The notes under the pieces are model-generated. The model saw only the letters and a list, made by a program, of their open reading frames with translations, made no database searches and was not told where the DNA came from. From contig CAZXPG010000026.1 in NCBI GenBank assembly GCA_964643145.1, forward strand, positions 1 through 24,740: a DNA stretch of 24,740 nt, in the 5' to 3' direction. A program made the position numbers and the translations under genes. Numbering within the stretch: the first letter of the stretch is position 1; each line of letters opens with the position of its first letter. This document shows, one piece after another, positions 7,790-16,267 of this stretch. Origin of the DNA: CAZXPG01 sp964643145. GTDB lineage: Bacteria; Pseudomonadota; Alphaproteobacteria; Rickettsiales; Arcanibacteraceae.

Positions 7790-8992
7790 ATGACTACAGA
7801 AACAAAACAGAATAAAGTGGTGGAGTGGATTGAATATCGCCTGCCTATTTTTTCCGCTATCAAACATATGGGGGAATATCAGACGCCACGTAACCTAAGC
7901 TATATGTGGAGCTTTGGTTCCTTGGCGGGTATTGCGCTGCTGATTCAGATTATTACCGGAATTTTCCTGGCTATGCACTATACGCCGCATGTTGACCATG
8001 CGTTTGAGAGTGTAGAAAATATCATGCGCAATGTCAATTATGGCTGGTTGATCCGCTATATTCATGCGGTGGGTGCCTCCATGTTCTTTGTGGTAGTATA
8101 TATCCACATTATTCGTGGCCTTTATTATGGGTCGTATAAATCGCCGCGTGAACTTGTCTGGTTCTTTGGTATTGCTATTTTCCTCACCATGATGGCCACT
8201 GCCTTCATGGGGTATGTGTTGCCGTGGGGGCAAATGAGCTTCTGGGGAGCAACAGTAATTACCAATCTGTTTTCGGCTATTCCCGTGGTAGGCGAAAGTA
8301 TCGTCACCTGGCTATGGGGTGGTTTTGCGGTAGATAACCCAACACTGAACCGCTTCTTTGCCCTGCATTACCTGCTGCCTTTTGTGATTGTGGGGATTGT
8401 GATTATCCATATTGCTGCCTTGCATCATCATGGTTCCAACAACCCAACAGGGGTGGAAGTAAAAAGCAAGCGCGATACGATTCCGTTCCATCCGTACTAC
8501 ACTATTAAAGATTTCTTCGGTTTTGGTGTATTCTTTATTGTGTTTGCCTATTTCGTGTTCTTTAACCCGAACTATATGGGGCACCCAGATAACTATATCC
8601 CTGCTAACCCATTGGTAACGCCTGCACATATTGTGCCAGAATGGTATTTCTTGCCCTTCTACGCTATTTTGCGTGCGATTCCTGATAAGCTGGGCGGGGT
8701 GATCGCTATGATCAGTGCGATCCTTATCCTGTTCTTCCTGCCTTGGTTGGATAGTTCCAAGGTGAAGAGTGCCACCTATCGTCCGCTGTATAAATGGGCA
8801 TTCTGGGCGTTTGTGGCGGATGCGCTGCTGCTTGGCTATATTGGGGGCAAGCCACCGGCAGAGCCCTATATTACGCTTGGCCGTATTGCAACTTTCTACT
8901 ATTTTGCACATTTCCTACTGATTATACCGCTTATCAGCAAAATAGAAAAGCCACTGCCACTGCCTGCATCTATTAGTGCTTCTGTAAAGTAA
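7790..8992 (+). CDS. petB: Cytochrome b of the bc1 complex
   Basis: Integral membrane subunit carrying hemes bL and bH and both quinone sites. At 400 residues it is a full-length, unsplit bacterial cytochrome b with eight hydrophobic helices. Heme ligand histidines are in RYIHAVGASMFFVVVYIHIIRG and in the later HYLLPFVIVGIVIIHI segment. The Qo-site PEWY motif is at 283-286 (VPEWYFLPFYAILRAIP). The gene follows petA by 14 bp with AAGGAT as ribosome site, and its stop precedes the petC region directly. Confidence 0.97.
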   Translation: MTTETKQNKVVEWIEYRLPIFSAIKHMGEYQTPRNLSYMWSFGSLAGIALLIQIITGIFLAMHYTPHVDHAFESVENIMRNVNYGWLIRYIHAVGASMFFVVVYIHIIRGLYYGSYKSPRELVWFFGIAIFLTMMATAFMGYVLPWGQMSFWGATVITNLFSAIPVVGESIVTWLWGGFAVDNPTLNRFFALHYLLPFVIVGIVIIHIAALHHHGSNNPTGVEVKSKRDTIPFHPYYTIKDFFGFGVFFIVFAYFVFFNPNYMGHPDNYIPANPLVTPAHIVPEWYFLPFYAILRAIPDKLGGVIAMISAILILFFLPWLDSSKVKSATYRPLYKWAFWAFVADALLLGYIGGKPPAEPYITLGRIATFYYFAHFLLIIPLISKIEKPLPLPASISASVK

Positions 8993-9007
8993 ATGAGGAA
9001 GAAAACA

Positions 9008-9784
9008 ATGCATATATTTTCTAAAATCGCTTTCATGTCGTTGACGCTACTGGTATTGCCACTTCTGCCGGTGAGTGCCAGTGCCGAAGAGGCGCAGCAT
9101 CCCAAAGAAATGCACTGGCAGTTTGAAGGAGCCTTGGGCACGTTTGACCGTCAGTCGGTACAGCGCGGTTTCCAGGTCTATAAGGAAGTGTGTTCTGCTT
9201 GCCATTCCCTGCATTTGCTCTCTTACCGTAACCTGGGGGAGATTGGCTTTACCGAAGCCGAAGTGAAGGCGATAGCTGCCGATCATATGGTGCAGGATGG
9301 CCCTAATGATGATGGTGAGATGTTTGAGCGTCCTGCTAAACCTTCTGATCGCTTTGTAGGGCCTTATGCCAATGAGAAAGCAGCGCGTGCGGCTAATAAT
9401 GGTGCCTTCCCACCCGATCAATCCTTGCTGGTGAAAGCACGCCATGACGGGGCAAATTATATTTACTCGCTTCTTACTGGCTATGATGAAAAAATGCCTG
9501 CTGATTTCCATTTAGGCAATGGTATGCATTATAACCCGTATTTCCCTGGAAAGCAGATTGCGATGGCGCAGCCTCTTTCTGAAGGGTCTGTTACCTATAT
9601 GGATGGCACTCCGGCAACGGTTGAGCAAATGTCCCGCGATGTGGTGAATTTCTTGCAGTGGGCAGCCGAGCCTGAGATGGAGCAGCGGAAGGAGCTTGGT
9701 ATCAAGACGCTGGTATTTCTAGGCATTATGACCATATTATTCTATGCCGCCAAAGTGCGTGTATGGGCAAGGCTGAAGAAATAA
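9008..9784 (+). CDS. petC: Cytochrome c1
   Basis: Heme c subunit of the bc1 complex, exported to the periplasmic side and anchored by a C-terminal helix. I chose ATG 9008 (258 residues) because GAGGAAG (8995-9001) lies just upstream. The longer frame from ATG 8993, which abuts the petB stop, has no ribosome site and would add five residues (MRKKT). A signal peptide ends near the Ala-Ser-Ala before EEAQ. The heme motif CSACH is at residues 62-66. The axial Met is presumably in the distal third of the domain. The terminal helix is at about 232-250, followed by a basic tail (WARLKK). It is the last gene of petABC; a long palindrome follows. Confidence 0.95.
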   Translation: MHIFSKIAFMSLTLLVLPLLPVSASAEEAQHPKEMHWQFEGALGTFDRQSVQRGFQVYKEVCSACHSLHLLSYRNLGEIGFTEAEVKAIAADHMVQDGPNDDGEMFERPAKPSDRFVGPYANEKAARAANNGAFPPDQSLLVKARHDGANYIYSLLTGYDEKMPADFHLGNGMHYNPYFPGKQIAMAQPLSEGSVTYMDGTPATVEQMSRDVVNFLQWAAEPEMEQRKELGIKTLVFLGIMTILFYAAKVRVWARLKK

Positions 9785-9790
9785 ACGGCG

Positions 9791-9877
9791 TATAGTGGTT
9801 AGAGTGTAGTTAACCTCAGTTTTGATAAGCAAAGCTTATCCAAAACTGAGGTTAGTTACTATGCTCTAACCACTATA
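9791..9877. repeat. Interspersed palindrome, copy 2, between petC and phaC
   Basis: This 87-bp nested inverted repeat fills the gap between the convergent genes petC and phaC. The outer arms TATAGTGGTTAGAG (9791-9804) and CTCTAACCACTATA (9864-9877) are perfectly complementary. The inner arms AACCTCAGTTTTGATAAGC and GCTTATCCAAAACTGAGGTT pair with one bulged base around an AAA loop. The inner core is the same as the palindromes at 68, 16198 and 24617. It could act as a bidirectional transcription stop, though no T-tract is present. Confidence 0.85.
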
Positions 9878-9882
9878 GACTC

Positions 9883-11667
9883 TTACTCATATCTCACCTT
9901 CACATACGAACCTGGTGCTGCCTCAATAATGGCTAACTCTCCTTCGCCAGGGAAAATGGCAGCTATCGTTTCACCGCTATGCTGTTGGTTCCAGTGATGC
10001 CAATGTGGCCACCAGGAACCTTTATGCTCTTCCGCCTCTTTTAACCATTCGTCAGCAGGGATATGGCTGCTCGGGTTTGTCCAGTAGCAATATTTCTGGT
10101 TGGCCGGATGGTTCACCACCCCGGCAATATGGCCAGAAGCGGTCAGCACAAAGGTGGTATCGCCGCTAAACAGTGTGGTGGTGCGGTAGGTGCCTTTCCA
10201 GGGGGCGATATGGTCTTCACGGGTGGAAAGCAGGTAGCAGGGAATCGCAATCTGTCGCACATCAATCGGGGTGCCAGCCAGCGTAATACCACCCGGTTTC
10301 ACCAGCTTGTTATCCTTATACATATTGCGCAGATAGAAACTGTGCATTTTAGCAGGTAGATGGGTGGAATCGGAATTCCAGTATAGTAGGTCAAAGGGGA
10401 AGGGCTCTTTGCCAAGCAGATAGTTGTTAATCACAAACGACCAGATCATTTCATTGGCGCGCAACATACTGAAGGTGGCAGCCATAGCGGAGCCATCATA
10501 ATAGCCAACATCATTCATGCGCTCTTCCACGCGCTGTAGCTGTTCTTCATCAATGAAAATGGAGAGTTCTCCGGCATGGGAGAAATCAATCAGCGTGGTG
10601 AGGAAAGTGGCGGCCACAATACGGTTGTCCTGCTTTGCTTTCATATAGCTGAGTGTGGCAGAAAGCAGCGTTCCGCCCAAACAATAGCCGATCGCGGTAA
10701 CTTCCCGTTCCCCTGTTGCCGCTTCAATGGCATCCAGTGCGGCTAAGGGCCCTTCCAGCATATAATCTTCAAAGTTTTTATGTCCTAACTCCTTACCAGG
10801 ATTCACCCAAGATACCATAAAAACACTATAGCCTTGCTCAAGTAGCCAGATCATAAAGGAATTTTTTGGCTTCATATCCAGAATATAGTATTTATTAATC
10901 CATGGCGGAATAATAAGCAGTGGCCGTTTATAGGTTTCAGCGCATGTTGGTGTGTAATGAATGAGCTGCATCAGGTCATTCTGGAAAATCACACTGCCTT
11001 TGGCGGTGGCCAGGTTCTCGCCAATCTTGAAGGCACTGGTATCGGTGGTTTTAATGGCAATATGGCGTTTGCTTTTTTCCAGGTCAGCAAGCAGGTTCTG
11101 CAAGCCGCGCACCAGGTTCTCGCCGTTGGTTTCAATCGTGGCCTTCAGCACTTCGGGGTTGGTGATGGCGAAATTGGTGGGGGCAAGCGCATCAATGAAC
11201 TGCCGTGTGTAGAAATCAACCTTGCGGGCAGTTTTATGGTCGATCCCGTCCACATCATGCACCAGCTTTTGTAGCCATTCTGCACTCATTAAGTAGGACT
11301 GTTTAATGAAGTTAAACAGCGAGTTCTCCTCCCAGGCGGCATCGCGGAAGCGGTTATCCTTAAAGCCGGTTTTATAGAGCGGTGCTAGATTTTCCCCCAT
11401 AAAACGCGCGGTGACATTGCCAAGCAGTTCCAGATAGTTATGGGTATAATCAAGCTGGTGCTTCAGCAGCTTCTCTGGGTCTGCCCAGATTTTCGCGGCA
11501 ATAGCAGCAAAGGCACTGCTGATATTGAGCGGATCAATAACGCTGGGGCTGACTTCAACAGAACTATGCTTCATCATCAGTTCTTGCATGACGCGCTGGT
11601 AAAGCGTTGCCACTTGTGTGAAATTTTCAGACAGTTTATCAGGGGAATAGGGGGGAAGTGGTGTCAT
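9883..11667 (-). CDS. phaC: Class I poly(3-hydroxyalkanoate) synthase
   Basis: Polymerises (R)-3-hydroxyacyl-CoA into polyhydroxyalkanoate storage granules. The 594 residues have the class I length, with an N-terminal PhaC_N region (about 85-255) and an alpha/beta-hydrolase core. The lipase-like box GYCLGG puts the catalytic nucleophile at C329, with D485 (STREDHIAPW) and H513 (ASGHIAGVVNHP) completing the Cys-Asp-His triad. The tryptophan-rich GSWWPHWHHW stretch near the C-terminus is typical of the family. It stands alone here: no phaA, phaB, phaR or phasin gene is adjacent. It converges with petC and follows serB on the same strand, separated by a repeat-rich spacer. Confidence 0.95.
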   Translation of the reverse strand: MTPLPPYSPDKLSENFTQVATLYQRVMQELMMKHSSVEVSPSVIDPLNISSAFAAIAAKIWADPEKLLKHQLDYTHNYLELLGNVTARFMGENLAPLYKTGFKDNRFRDAAWEENSLFNFIKQSYLMSAEWLQKLVHDVDGIDHKTARKVDFYTRQFIDALAPTNFAITNPEVLKATIETNGENLVRGLQNLLADLEKSKRHIAIKTTDTSAFKIGENLATAKGSVIFQNDLMQLIHYTPTCAETYKRPLLIIPPWINKYYILDMKPKNSFMIWLLEQGYSVFMVSWVNPGKELGHKNFEDYMLEGPLAALDAIEAATGEREVTAIGYCLGGTLLSATLSYMKAKQDNRIVAATFLTTLIDFSHAGELSIFIDEEQLQRVEERMNDVGYYDGSAMAATFSMLRANEMIWSFVINNYLLGKEPFPFDLLYWNSDSTHLPAKMHSFYLRNMYKDNKLVKPGGITLAGTPIDVRQIAIPCYLLSTREDHIAPWKGTYRTTTLFSGDTTFVLTASGHIAGVVNHPANQKYCYWTNPSSHIPADEWLKEAEEHKGSWWPHWHHWNQQHSGETIAAIFPGEGELAIIEAAPGSYVKVRYE

Positions 11668-11671
11668 GGTG

Positions 11672-11756
11672 GTTGGTAAGTAGTTAGTGGTTAGTGGGTA
11701 GAGTATAGAGTTTAGAGTTTAGAGCGAAGCGAACTCAAAGCCCCACTAAACTCTAA
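11672..11756. repeat. Short-repeat tract with inverted repeat at the serB 3' end
   Basis: The spacer between serB and phaC is built of short repeats: TTAGTGG twice near 11688-11701 and AGAGTTT twice near 11707-11720. TTAGAGTTTAG (11712-11722) is perfectly complementary to CTAAACTCTAA (11746-11756), which overlaps the serB stop codon. Read from serB this forms an 11-bp stem with a GAG/CTC inner stem, possibly a terminator. It resembles the outer arms of the petC/phaC palindrome (TAGTGGTTAGAG). Confidence 0.55.
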
Positions 11757-12652
11757 TCAACAAACTCCTCTTCACGGTAGCCTTGCATATAGAGCAGCGC
11801 CCGTAAGTCGGTATGGTTTACTTGTGCCTGTGCTTGTGCGCGCACGGTGGGTTTGGCGTGGTAGGCAACGCCTAAGCCTGCGGCAAGCAGCATGGGCAGG
11901 TCGTTGGCACCATCACCCACTGCCAGCGTTTCTTCCGGCAATAACCCAAGACGTGCGCGGTGCTGCTTCAGGCTGGTAAGCTTGGCTTCCTTGTCAAGGA
12001 TTGGCTCTAGCACCTTCCCCGTAAGTTTTCCATGATGAATGTCCAGAATATTCGCTTCATTGGCATTGAACCCAGCAGCTTTCGCCACCCGTTCGGTGAA
12101 GAAAGTGAACCCTCCCGATACAAGTATAGCACTCGCCTGATGCGCCCGCATGGTGGATACGAGTGTTTTGGCCCCATTCATCAACGTGATACGGGTGCGA
12201 TACGCCTCCTCTAGAATCGTTTCCGGCAATCCGGCAAGCAACGCTACCCGTTCACGCAGGGCTGCTTTAAAATCAAGTTCGCCATTCATAGCGCGTTCGG
12301 TGATAGCGGCGATATGTTCGCGGCATCCGGCAAAATCGGCCAGTTCATCAATACATTCCTGGTTGATGATGGTGGAATCCATATCGGAAATCAGCATTTT
12401 CTTGCGGCGATGGGGCACGGGCTGCACCAGCCAGTCGATAGGCCGTTTACCTACATGGGCAGTAAGCGTTGTTTGCAGCAAGGCAATATCGCAGCAAGCG
12501 GTATAGAGGTCAGAGGCATGACGGCTAAGCGGTGTTATCTCCACTAGCTCTACCGATTTTTCTTTCAATGCGGCAGCAATATGCTGTATGAAGGAAGCTT
12601 CAAGAAGCGAATCTTCCGGTGTAATCAGGGTAATAACAGTCTCTTTCATCAT
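11753..12652 (-). CDS. serB: Phosphoserine phosphatase SerB
   Basis: HAD-superfamily enzyme that hydrolyses O-phosphoserine to serine, the final step of serine synthesis. The 299 residues have an N-terminal regulatory region (about 1-80) and a catalytic domain with motif I ISDMDST (nucleophile D90, acid/base D92), motif II S179 in LVSGGF, motif III around the lysine K221 region, and motif IV GDGANDLPML (246-255). Two adjacent Met codons begin the frame. The start codon is only 2 bp from the divergent miaA start and no ribosome site is visible, so leaderless or weakly initiated translation is possible. Confidence 0.95.
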   Translation of the reverse strand: MMKETVITLITPEDSLLEASFIQHIAAALKEKSVELVEITPLSRHASDLYTACCDIALLQTTLTAHVGKRPIDWLVQPVPHRRKKMLISDMDSTIINQECIDELADFAGCREHIAAITERAMNGELDFKAALRERVALLAGLPETILEEAYRTRITLMNGAKTLVSTMRAHQASAILVSGGFTFFTERVAKAAGFNANEANILDIHHGKLTGKVLEPILDKEAKLTSLKQHRARLGLLPEETLAVGDGANDLPMLLAAGLGVAYHAKPTVRAQAQAQVNHTDLRALLYMQGYREEEFVD

Positions 12653-12654
12653 AC

Positions 12655-13587
12655 ATGGCCAGAAAAAAAATTATCGTTATCGCGGGGCCGACGGCATCCG
12701 GCAAGTCGGCACTGGCTTTAGCTATAGCGCAAGAAACCGGTGCTGTCATTATTAATGCGGATTCTATGCAGGTTTATAGCGAAATTCCTGTGCTTTCTGC
12801 CCAACCCAGCACTCATGATAAAGCCACAGTGCCGCATCATCTCTATGGCTTTCTGCCAGGAAATGCACATTGTTCCGCTGGGCGTTGGCTGGAACGGGCT
12901 AGGCAGGAAATAGACACAGCGCGCGCGGCAGGCAGGCAGGTGCTAGTGGTGGGGGGCACGGGGCTGTATATCAAGAGCCTGATGGACGGGCTTTCCCCTA
13001 TCCCTGATATTGAACCTGAGATCCGCGCCAAGGTGCGGGAACGCTTCCTCACACTCGGTAACGCCGCCTTCCACGCCCAGCTTGCTGAACGTGATCCGCT
13101 CATGGCCAGCCTGCTGCCCATGGGGGATAGCCAGCGGCTGATGCGCAGTATGGAAGTGCTGGAGCAGACAGGGATATCGTTGAAAAGCTGGCAGCAAATA
13201 CCGCCTGTTCGCTGTTATCCGCCCGAAGATTTTACCGCGCTGCTATTATTGCCGCCGCGTCCACTGCTTTATGCCCAGTGCAATAGTCGCTTTGAGGCAA
13301 TGCTGCAAGCCGGTGCAGTGGAGGAGGTGGAGGCACTACGTGATGCAGAGATCCCAGCAACATTCCCCGTAATGAAAGCACTGGGTGTACCGGAACTGGC
13401 CGCCTATATACGGGACGAGATAACACGTGAAGACGCCATAGCGCGTGCCACGCAAAGCACCCGCCGCTATGCAAAACGCCAATGCACCTGGTTCCGTCAT
13501 CAAATGCCAGAAGCAAAGGCTTTTGCCTATCAGGGGAGGGAGGATGACAGGCAGGCTGCCCTCCGTTATGTGGTAGAGGTGGGTTAG
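12655..13587 (+). CDS. miaA: tRNA dimethylallyltransferase
   Basis: Transfers dimethylallyl from DMAPP to N6 of A37 in tRNAs reading UNN codons, the first step towards ms2i6A. The 310 residues show the P-loop GPTASGKS (11-18), the DSMQVY motif (36-41), GGTGLYIKSLMDG (about 100-112), and the C-terminal region with FPVMKALGVPELAAYI, a TQSTRRYAKRQCTWFR motif and the basic tRNA-binding helices. The P-loop needs this start. The start codon lies 2 bp from serB on the other strand, so its promoter and any ribosome site must be inside serB coding DNA. The stop overlaps the stop of the next, convergent gene (13584-13587). Confidence 0.96.
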   Translation: MARKKIIVIAGPTASGKSALALAIAQETGAVIINADSMQVYSEIPVLSAQPSTHDKATVPHHLYGFLPGNAHCSAGRWLERARQEIDTARAAGRQVLVVGGTGLYIKSLMDGLSPIPDIEPEIRAKVRERFLTLGNAAFHAQLAERDPLMASLLPMGDSQRLMRSMEVLEQTGISLKSWQQIPPVRCYPPEDFTALLLLPPRPLLYAQCNSRFEAMLQAGAVEEVEALRDAEIPATFPVMKALGVPELAAYIRDEITREDAIARATQSTRRYAKRQCTWFRHQMPEAKAFAYQGREDDRQAALRYVVEVG

Positions 13588-14435
13588 GGGCTTGGACTTC
13601 TTTCCTGTGTGTGCGTACGATTTTCAAGCACTCGCTGGGCAAAAGAGGATTGCTCGTTGGTGGGAAGCGCAGGGCCCGGAGCCGGGGTAGGCATAGGCAT
13701 AGGAAGGGGGGTTGGGATAGGTGCAGGTGCAGCCACGGAGCGCTGTGTATTCACGCTTGGGGTGTCATTGGTAAGTTCTGCATTAATGCGTTGAACATCA
13801 GGGTTACTCGGGGCAAGATATCCCATAATGCTCGGCATATCAGATGCCTGTACCGTAATACGGTAGGTGCCCTGCCCTGTGAAGGGGCTATCATTGCCTA
13901 CAAGATAATCATTACAGCCTTTTTTGGTGACCCGATTGGCAGTGTTGATAAATTTTGCGGCATCGGTAGCACTTTGAAAGATAAAATCATAACTATTGCT
14001 GCCCTCAGTATGTGCTATAGCGTTCGGGTTATGCTGTGAAACATCAGTGTGTCTCGCACTGGGTTTGTCCCGCTCACTCCGTAGAAGTGCCTGATCGAGT
14101 GAGGCTTCTCTACTTAAAGCATCTGGGTTTTTGCTATCATGCTCGCGGCAGTGCTTTCTGAGTGCTTCTACCCCCTTTTCACTGAGTAAATGTAACATGT
14201 TCTGACTTGCCAATCCCATCGTGGTTTCTGCAGGAACAGCAACGTAATAGAGAGTGGTTGGTGTATCCGTGCCTTTAAGGGTGTAGGCTGTAACATCACC
14301 GGTACTGCGATGCAGGTCGTAACATTCGGCTCGGAAAGCATTGGCGTTTTCTTCTTCTGGGAAAAAGAAAACATAAGCATCGCCATTACGGCCAGTTCCT
14401 TTGCTAAAAATAACGGCATTGGGGGTGAAGGTCAT
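13584..14435 (-). CDS. Paralog family protein A, two repeat modules, Pro-rich tail
   Basis: No named family is recognised. The product has 283 residues. It contains two copies of the module shared by this cluster, at about 20-95 (numbered from the upstream ATG; AYVFFFPEEENANAFRAE) and about 151-225 (SYDFIFQSATDAAKFINTA). A proline-rich spacer (about 240-262, alternating Pro with Ala, Met, Thr) precedes a short tail ending in SPSP. I chose ATG 14435 over the upstream in-frame ATG 14447 because GGAGATAATT lies just before it and the same GGAG-to-ATG layout precedes two paralogs; the upstream ATG overlaps the ribosome site. It has its own copy of the shared promoter (14473-14512). No signal peptide, membrane segment or catalytic motif is visible. 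It may be an effector, which is an inference from its family. Confidence 0.75.
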   Translation of the reverse strand: MTFTPNAVIFSKGTGRNGDAYVFFFPEEENANAFRAECYDLHRSTGDVTAYTLKGTDTPTTLYYVAVPAETTMGLASQNMLHLLSEKGVEALRKHCREHDSKNPDALSREASLDQALLRSERDKPSARHTDVSQHNPNAIAHTEGSNSYDFIFQSATDAAKFINTANRVTKKGCNDYLVGNDSPFTGQGTYRITVQASDMPSIMGYLAPSNPDVQRINAELTNDTPSVNTQRSVAAPAPIPTPLPMPMPTPAPGPALPTNEQSSFAQRVLENRTHTQERSPSP

Positions 14436-14472
14436 AATTATCTCCATAGGTTAGTTGTTATATAGTATCTAT

Positions 14473-14512
14473 ACCATAAGCATGGTACAAACACGTTACA
14501 GAGACGTTAAAA
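14473..14512 (-). promoter_or_regulatory. Shared promoter/operator upstream of protein A
   Basis: Read on the minus strand: -35-like CTGTAA (14501-14496), a 17-bp spacer, then -10-like TATGGT (14478-14473). Superimposed are four 7-mers at 11-bp steps: TTTTAAC, CTGTAAC, TTGTACC and TTATGGT. It aligns without gaps with the sites upstream of the 522-, 509- and 1655-residue genes. The layout resembles Pho-box-type binding sites for OmpR/PhoB-family regulators. Confidence 0.7.
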
Positions 14513-14545
14513 AATCAAAAAAGTAGCGACATTGTTCGTATCAGA

Positions 14546-16114
14546 TTAACGCCTAGAGTTTATAGCTTGGCTTGTTTGACGGGCATTTGTTATTATTGTT
14601 TCAACCTTTGAAATATTTGTGAGGCAGGAATTGCGATCAAGCCTACTCAGTGTGGCACCAATGATGGAGGGAGTAATGCGCTCATCCTCACCTCTTGCGA
14701 TGTTCAACGCCTCCTGCACCCTCTCTTTGTGAAAGCCAGAAAGTTTGACTATCGCTGCAATGGTTTCTTCCACACCATAGGTAGGGGAGGATATTGGCTG
14801 TATATATTTATCTCTATTACCCCAAATACGAGAGTAAGGTTGATGTAGCGATAGGTTGCCAGCTATATAATCATAATCCATGTCGGCTTTGAGGTTATGC
14901 TGTATCTGTTTGAGGCAGTCTTGCAGCGTTTGCTTAGCAGCATCGCTCGGTAATAGCGGTAATATATGCTGTGTAATCGTGGTGTAGTCCCTGCCATCTA
15001 GCTGCAATATGGGGTTGTCCGCTAAGCAAGAAACGTTAATTCCAGCGATTACAGCAGCCTGGGCTATCTGTTGTCGCTCTACATAGTTGTCAAAGGTGAG
15101 ATGAATAATGTAGCCTGTCTCTGGTGTGGTGGTGGAAGAGCATGACATGGGTGATGTTGTATCCGCATTGGAAGCAGGTTCCCATAATGCAGCAGGGTGG
15201 AGTGCATTCAGTTTGTCTTGGCCTTGCGTATCTAGCAATTGTCGTAATGCACCAGTATCATGCGATGCCGCATAGACATGAACCGTATACGATGAAGGGG
15301 CAGATATGCTATCAACATGGGTTGCGGTTCCTTCTATCGATATTCGTGGATTTTGTTGGTCACAAACATGCTGCTGGAAGCTTTGTGCGGCCTGTAGATC
15401 ATCAAAGGTAAAACTAAACTGAAGCGTATTGAGGCGATTGGTGGTACTAGATGTAATAGATAGAGGGCCAAAAGGGGGGTGTGACCTGTTTGTTGTGGCA
15501 TCGTAATACATAGCGCGTAATGAAACGGCATCACGTAGCCTGGTTTGGTTGCCTTCATCAAGGAGCGGTATAATAGCCTGTATTTCCGGCATGTAAATAT
15601 TAGGTATTGTCACGGTATAGCTGTGGGTATTATAAGAATTTTGCTGCTTCATATCGATAGCGGCCAGAGCTTTATGGAAGGTTGTTGCAGTTTTGATATC
15701 AGCAAAAGTAATATCAAACGAGGCCGAAACAGAACGGAGGTTAAGCTGGTCACGGCGTATGGTGATGGAGTGTGGAGTAAAGGGCTCATCATCACGCTTA
15801 GCTAGATGATTATTACAAATTTCTGCGTGTTTTTCCTCTGCCTCTTCCAGTTTGGCAAATAAGTGAAAAAGCGAATCCTCAGGCACCGATGGGGCGACAT
15901 GCCGCTTTAAATCGTCCAACTTCCCTTGCACCATAACAACAATATTCGACGTATCAGAAGCATCAAGAATGCTGCCTATAGTATGATCTGTCGCTGATAT
16001 CGCACGCTGAAATGCTTCCGCTGTGTTTAGCTTGTCATAAGCAAAATGCAGCTCATGCATACCATCGCCCAAATAATAGCCTTTAGCACTTTTGGCGGTA
16101 AAAATCTCTCCCAT
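14546..16114 (-). CDS. Paralog family protein B, four modules plus basic C-terminal module
   Basis: Unrecognised protein of 522 residues made almost entirely of the cluster's repeated module: about 18-92 (LHFAYDKLNTAEAFQRAI), 128-195 (FDITFADIKTATTFHKAL), 228-305 (FSFTFDDLQAAQSFQQHV) and 332-402 (IHLTFDNYVERQQIAQAA). Each ends with a leucine-rich helix such as IIPLLDEGNQ or ILPLLPSD. The C-terminal 78 residues (445-522) form a different module, starting YGVEETIAAIVKLSG and ending in SRR, which is also found at the end of the 1655-residue paralog. There are no ankyrin repeats, signal peptide or membrane helix. The ribosome site is weak (AAGAGAG). It has its own copy of the shared promoter. Secretion through the basic C-terminus is conceivable but unproven. 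Confidence 0.75.
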   Translation of the reverse strand: MGEIFTAKSAKGYYLGDGMHELHFAYDKLNTAEAFQRAISATDHTIGSILDASDTSNIVVMVQGKLDDLKRHVAPSVPEDSLFHLFAKLEEAEEKHAEICNNHLAKRDDEPFTPHSITIRRDQLNLRSVSASFDITFADIKTATTFHKALAAIDMKQQNSYNTHSYTVTIPNIYMPEIQAIIPLLDEGNQTRLRDAVSLRAMYYDATTNRSHPPFGPLSITSSTTNRLNTLQFSFTFDDLQAAQSFQQHVCDQQNPRISIEGTATHVDSISAPSSYTVHVYAASHDTGALRQLLDTQGQDKLNALHPAALWEPASNADTTSPMSCSSTTTPETGYIIHLTFDNYVERQQIAQAAVIAGINVSCLADNPILQLDGRDYTTITQHILPLLPSDAAKQTLQDCLKQIQHNLKADMDYDYIAGNLSLHQPYSRIWGNRDKYIQPISSPTYGVEETIAAIVKLSGFHKERVQEALNIARGEDERITPSIIGATLSRLDRNSCLTNISKVETIITNARQTSQAINSRR

Positions 16115-16157
16115 TGCATGTCTCTCTTATGGTGGTAATTCACAATTCTTCCACTAT

Positions 16158-16197
16158 ACCATAAGAATATTACAAAAAGGTTACAATAGTGTTAATA
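16158..16197 (-). promoter_or_regulatory. Shared promoter/operator upstream of protein B
   Basis: Minus strand: TTGTAA (16186-16181), a 17-bp spacer, then TATGGT (16163-16158). The phased 7-mers are TATTAAC, TTGTAAC, TTGTAAT and TTATGGT, each 11 bp from the next. The distance from the GTTAA complement to ACCATA (33 bp) is the same as in the other three conserved sites. Confidence 0.72.
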
Positions 16198-16242
16198 CCA
16201 GCCTCAGTATAGATAAGTTGTGCTTATCCATACTGAGGCTGG
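16198..16242. repeat. Interspersed palindrome, copy 3, between proteins C and B
   Basis: CCAGCCTCAGTATAGATAAG (16198-16217) and CTTATCCATACTGAGGCTGG (16223-16242) are complementary except for one position, around a 5-base loop. The core matches the other palindromes (CTCAG...GATAAG), while the outer arms (CCAGC/GCTGG) are different but still paired. It lies downstream of protein C and directly upstream of the protein B promoter. Confidence 0.82.
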
Positions 16243-16267
16243 CTTAGATGCAGCTGCTCACGTGCTA

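Noticed and set aside
9791..9877. Palindrome as a classical rho-independent terminator
   Set aside because: The stem is strong but no T-tract follows on either strand; other copies lie in places where a terminator makes no sense.
13232..13642. 136-codon frame antisense to miaA
   Set aside because: It covers the conserved C-terminal part of miaA and has no recognisable content.
14473..14512. CtrA-type TTAA-N7-TTAA box in the shared promoter
   Set aside because: Only one TTAA half is present and the second is TGTAA at the wrong spacing; an 11-bp phased Pho-box-like layout explains all four sites better.
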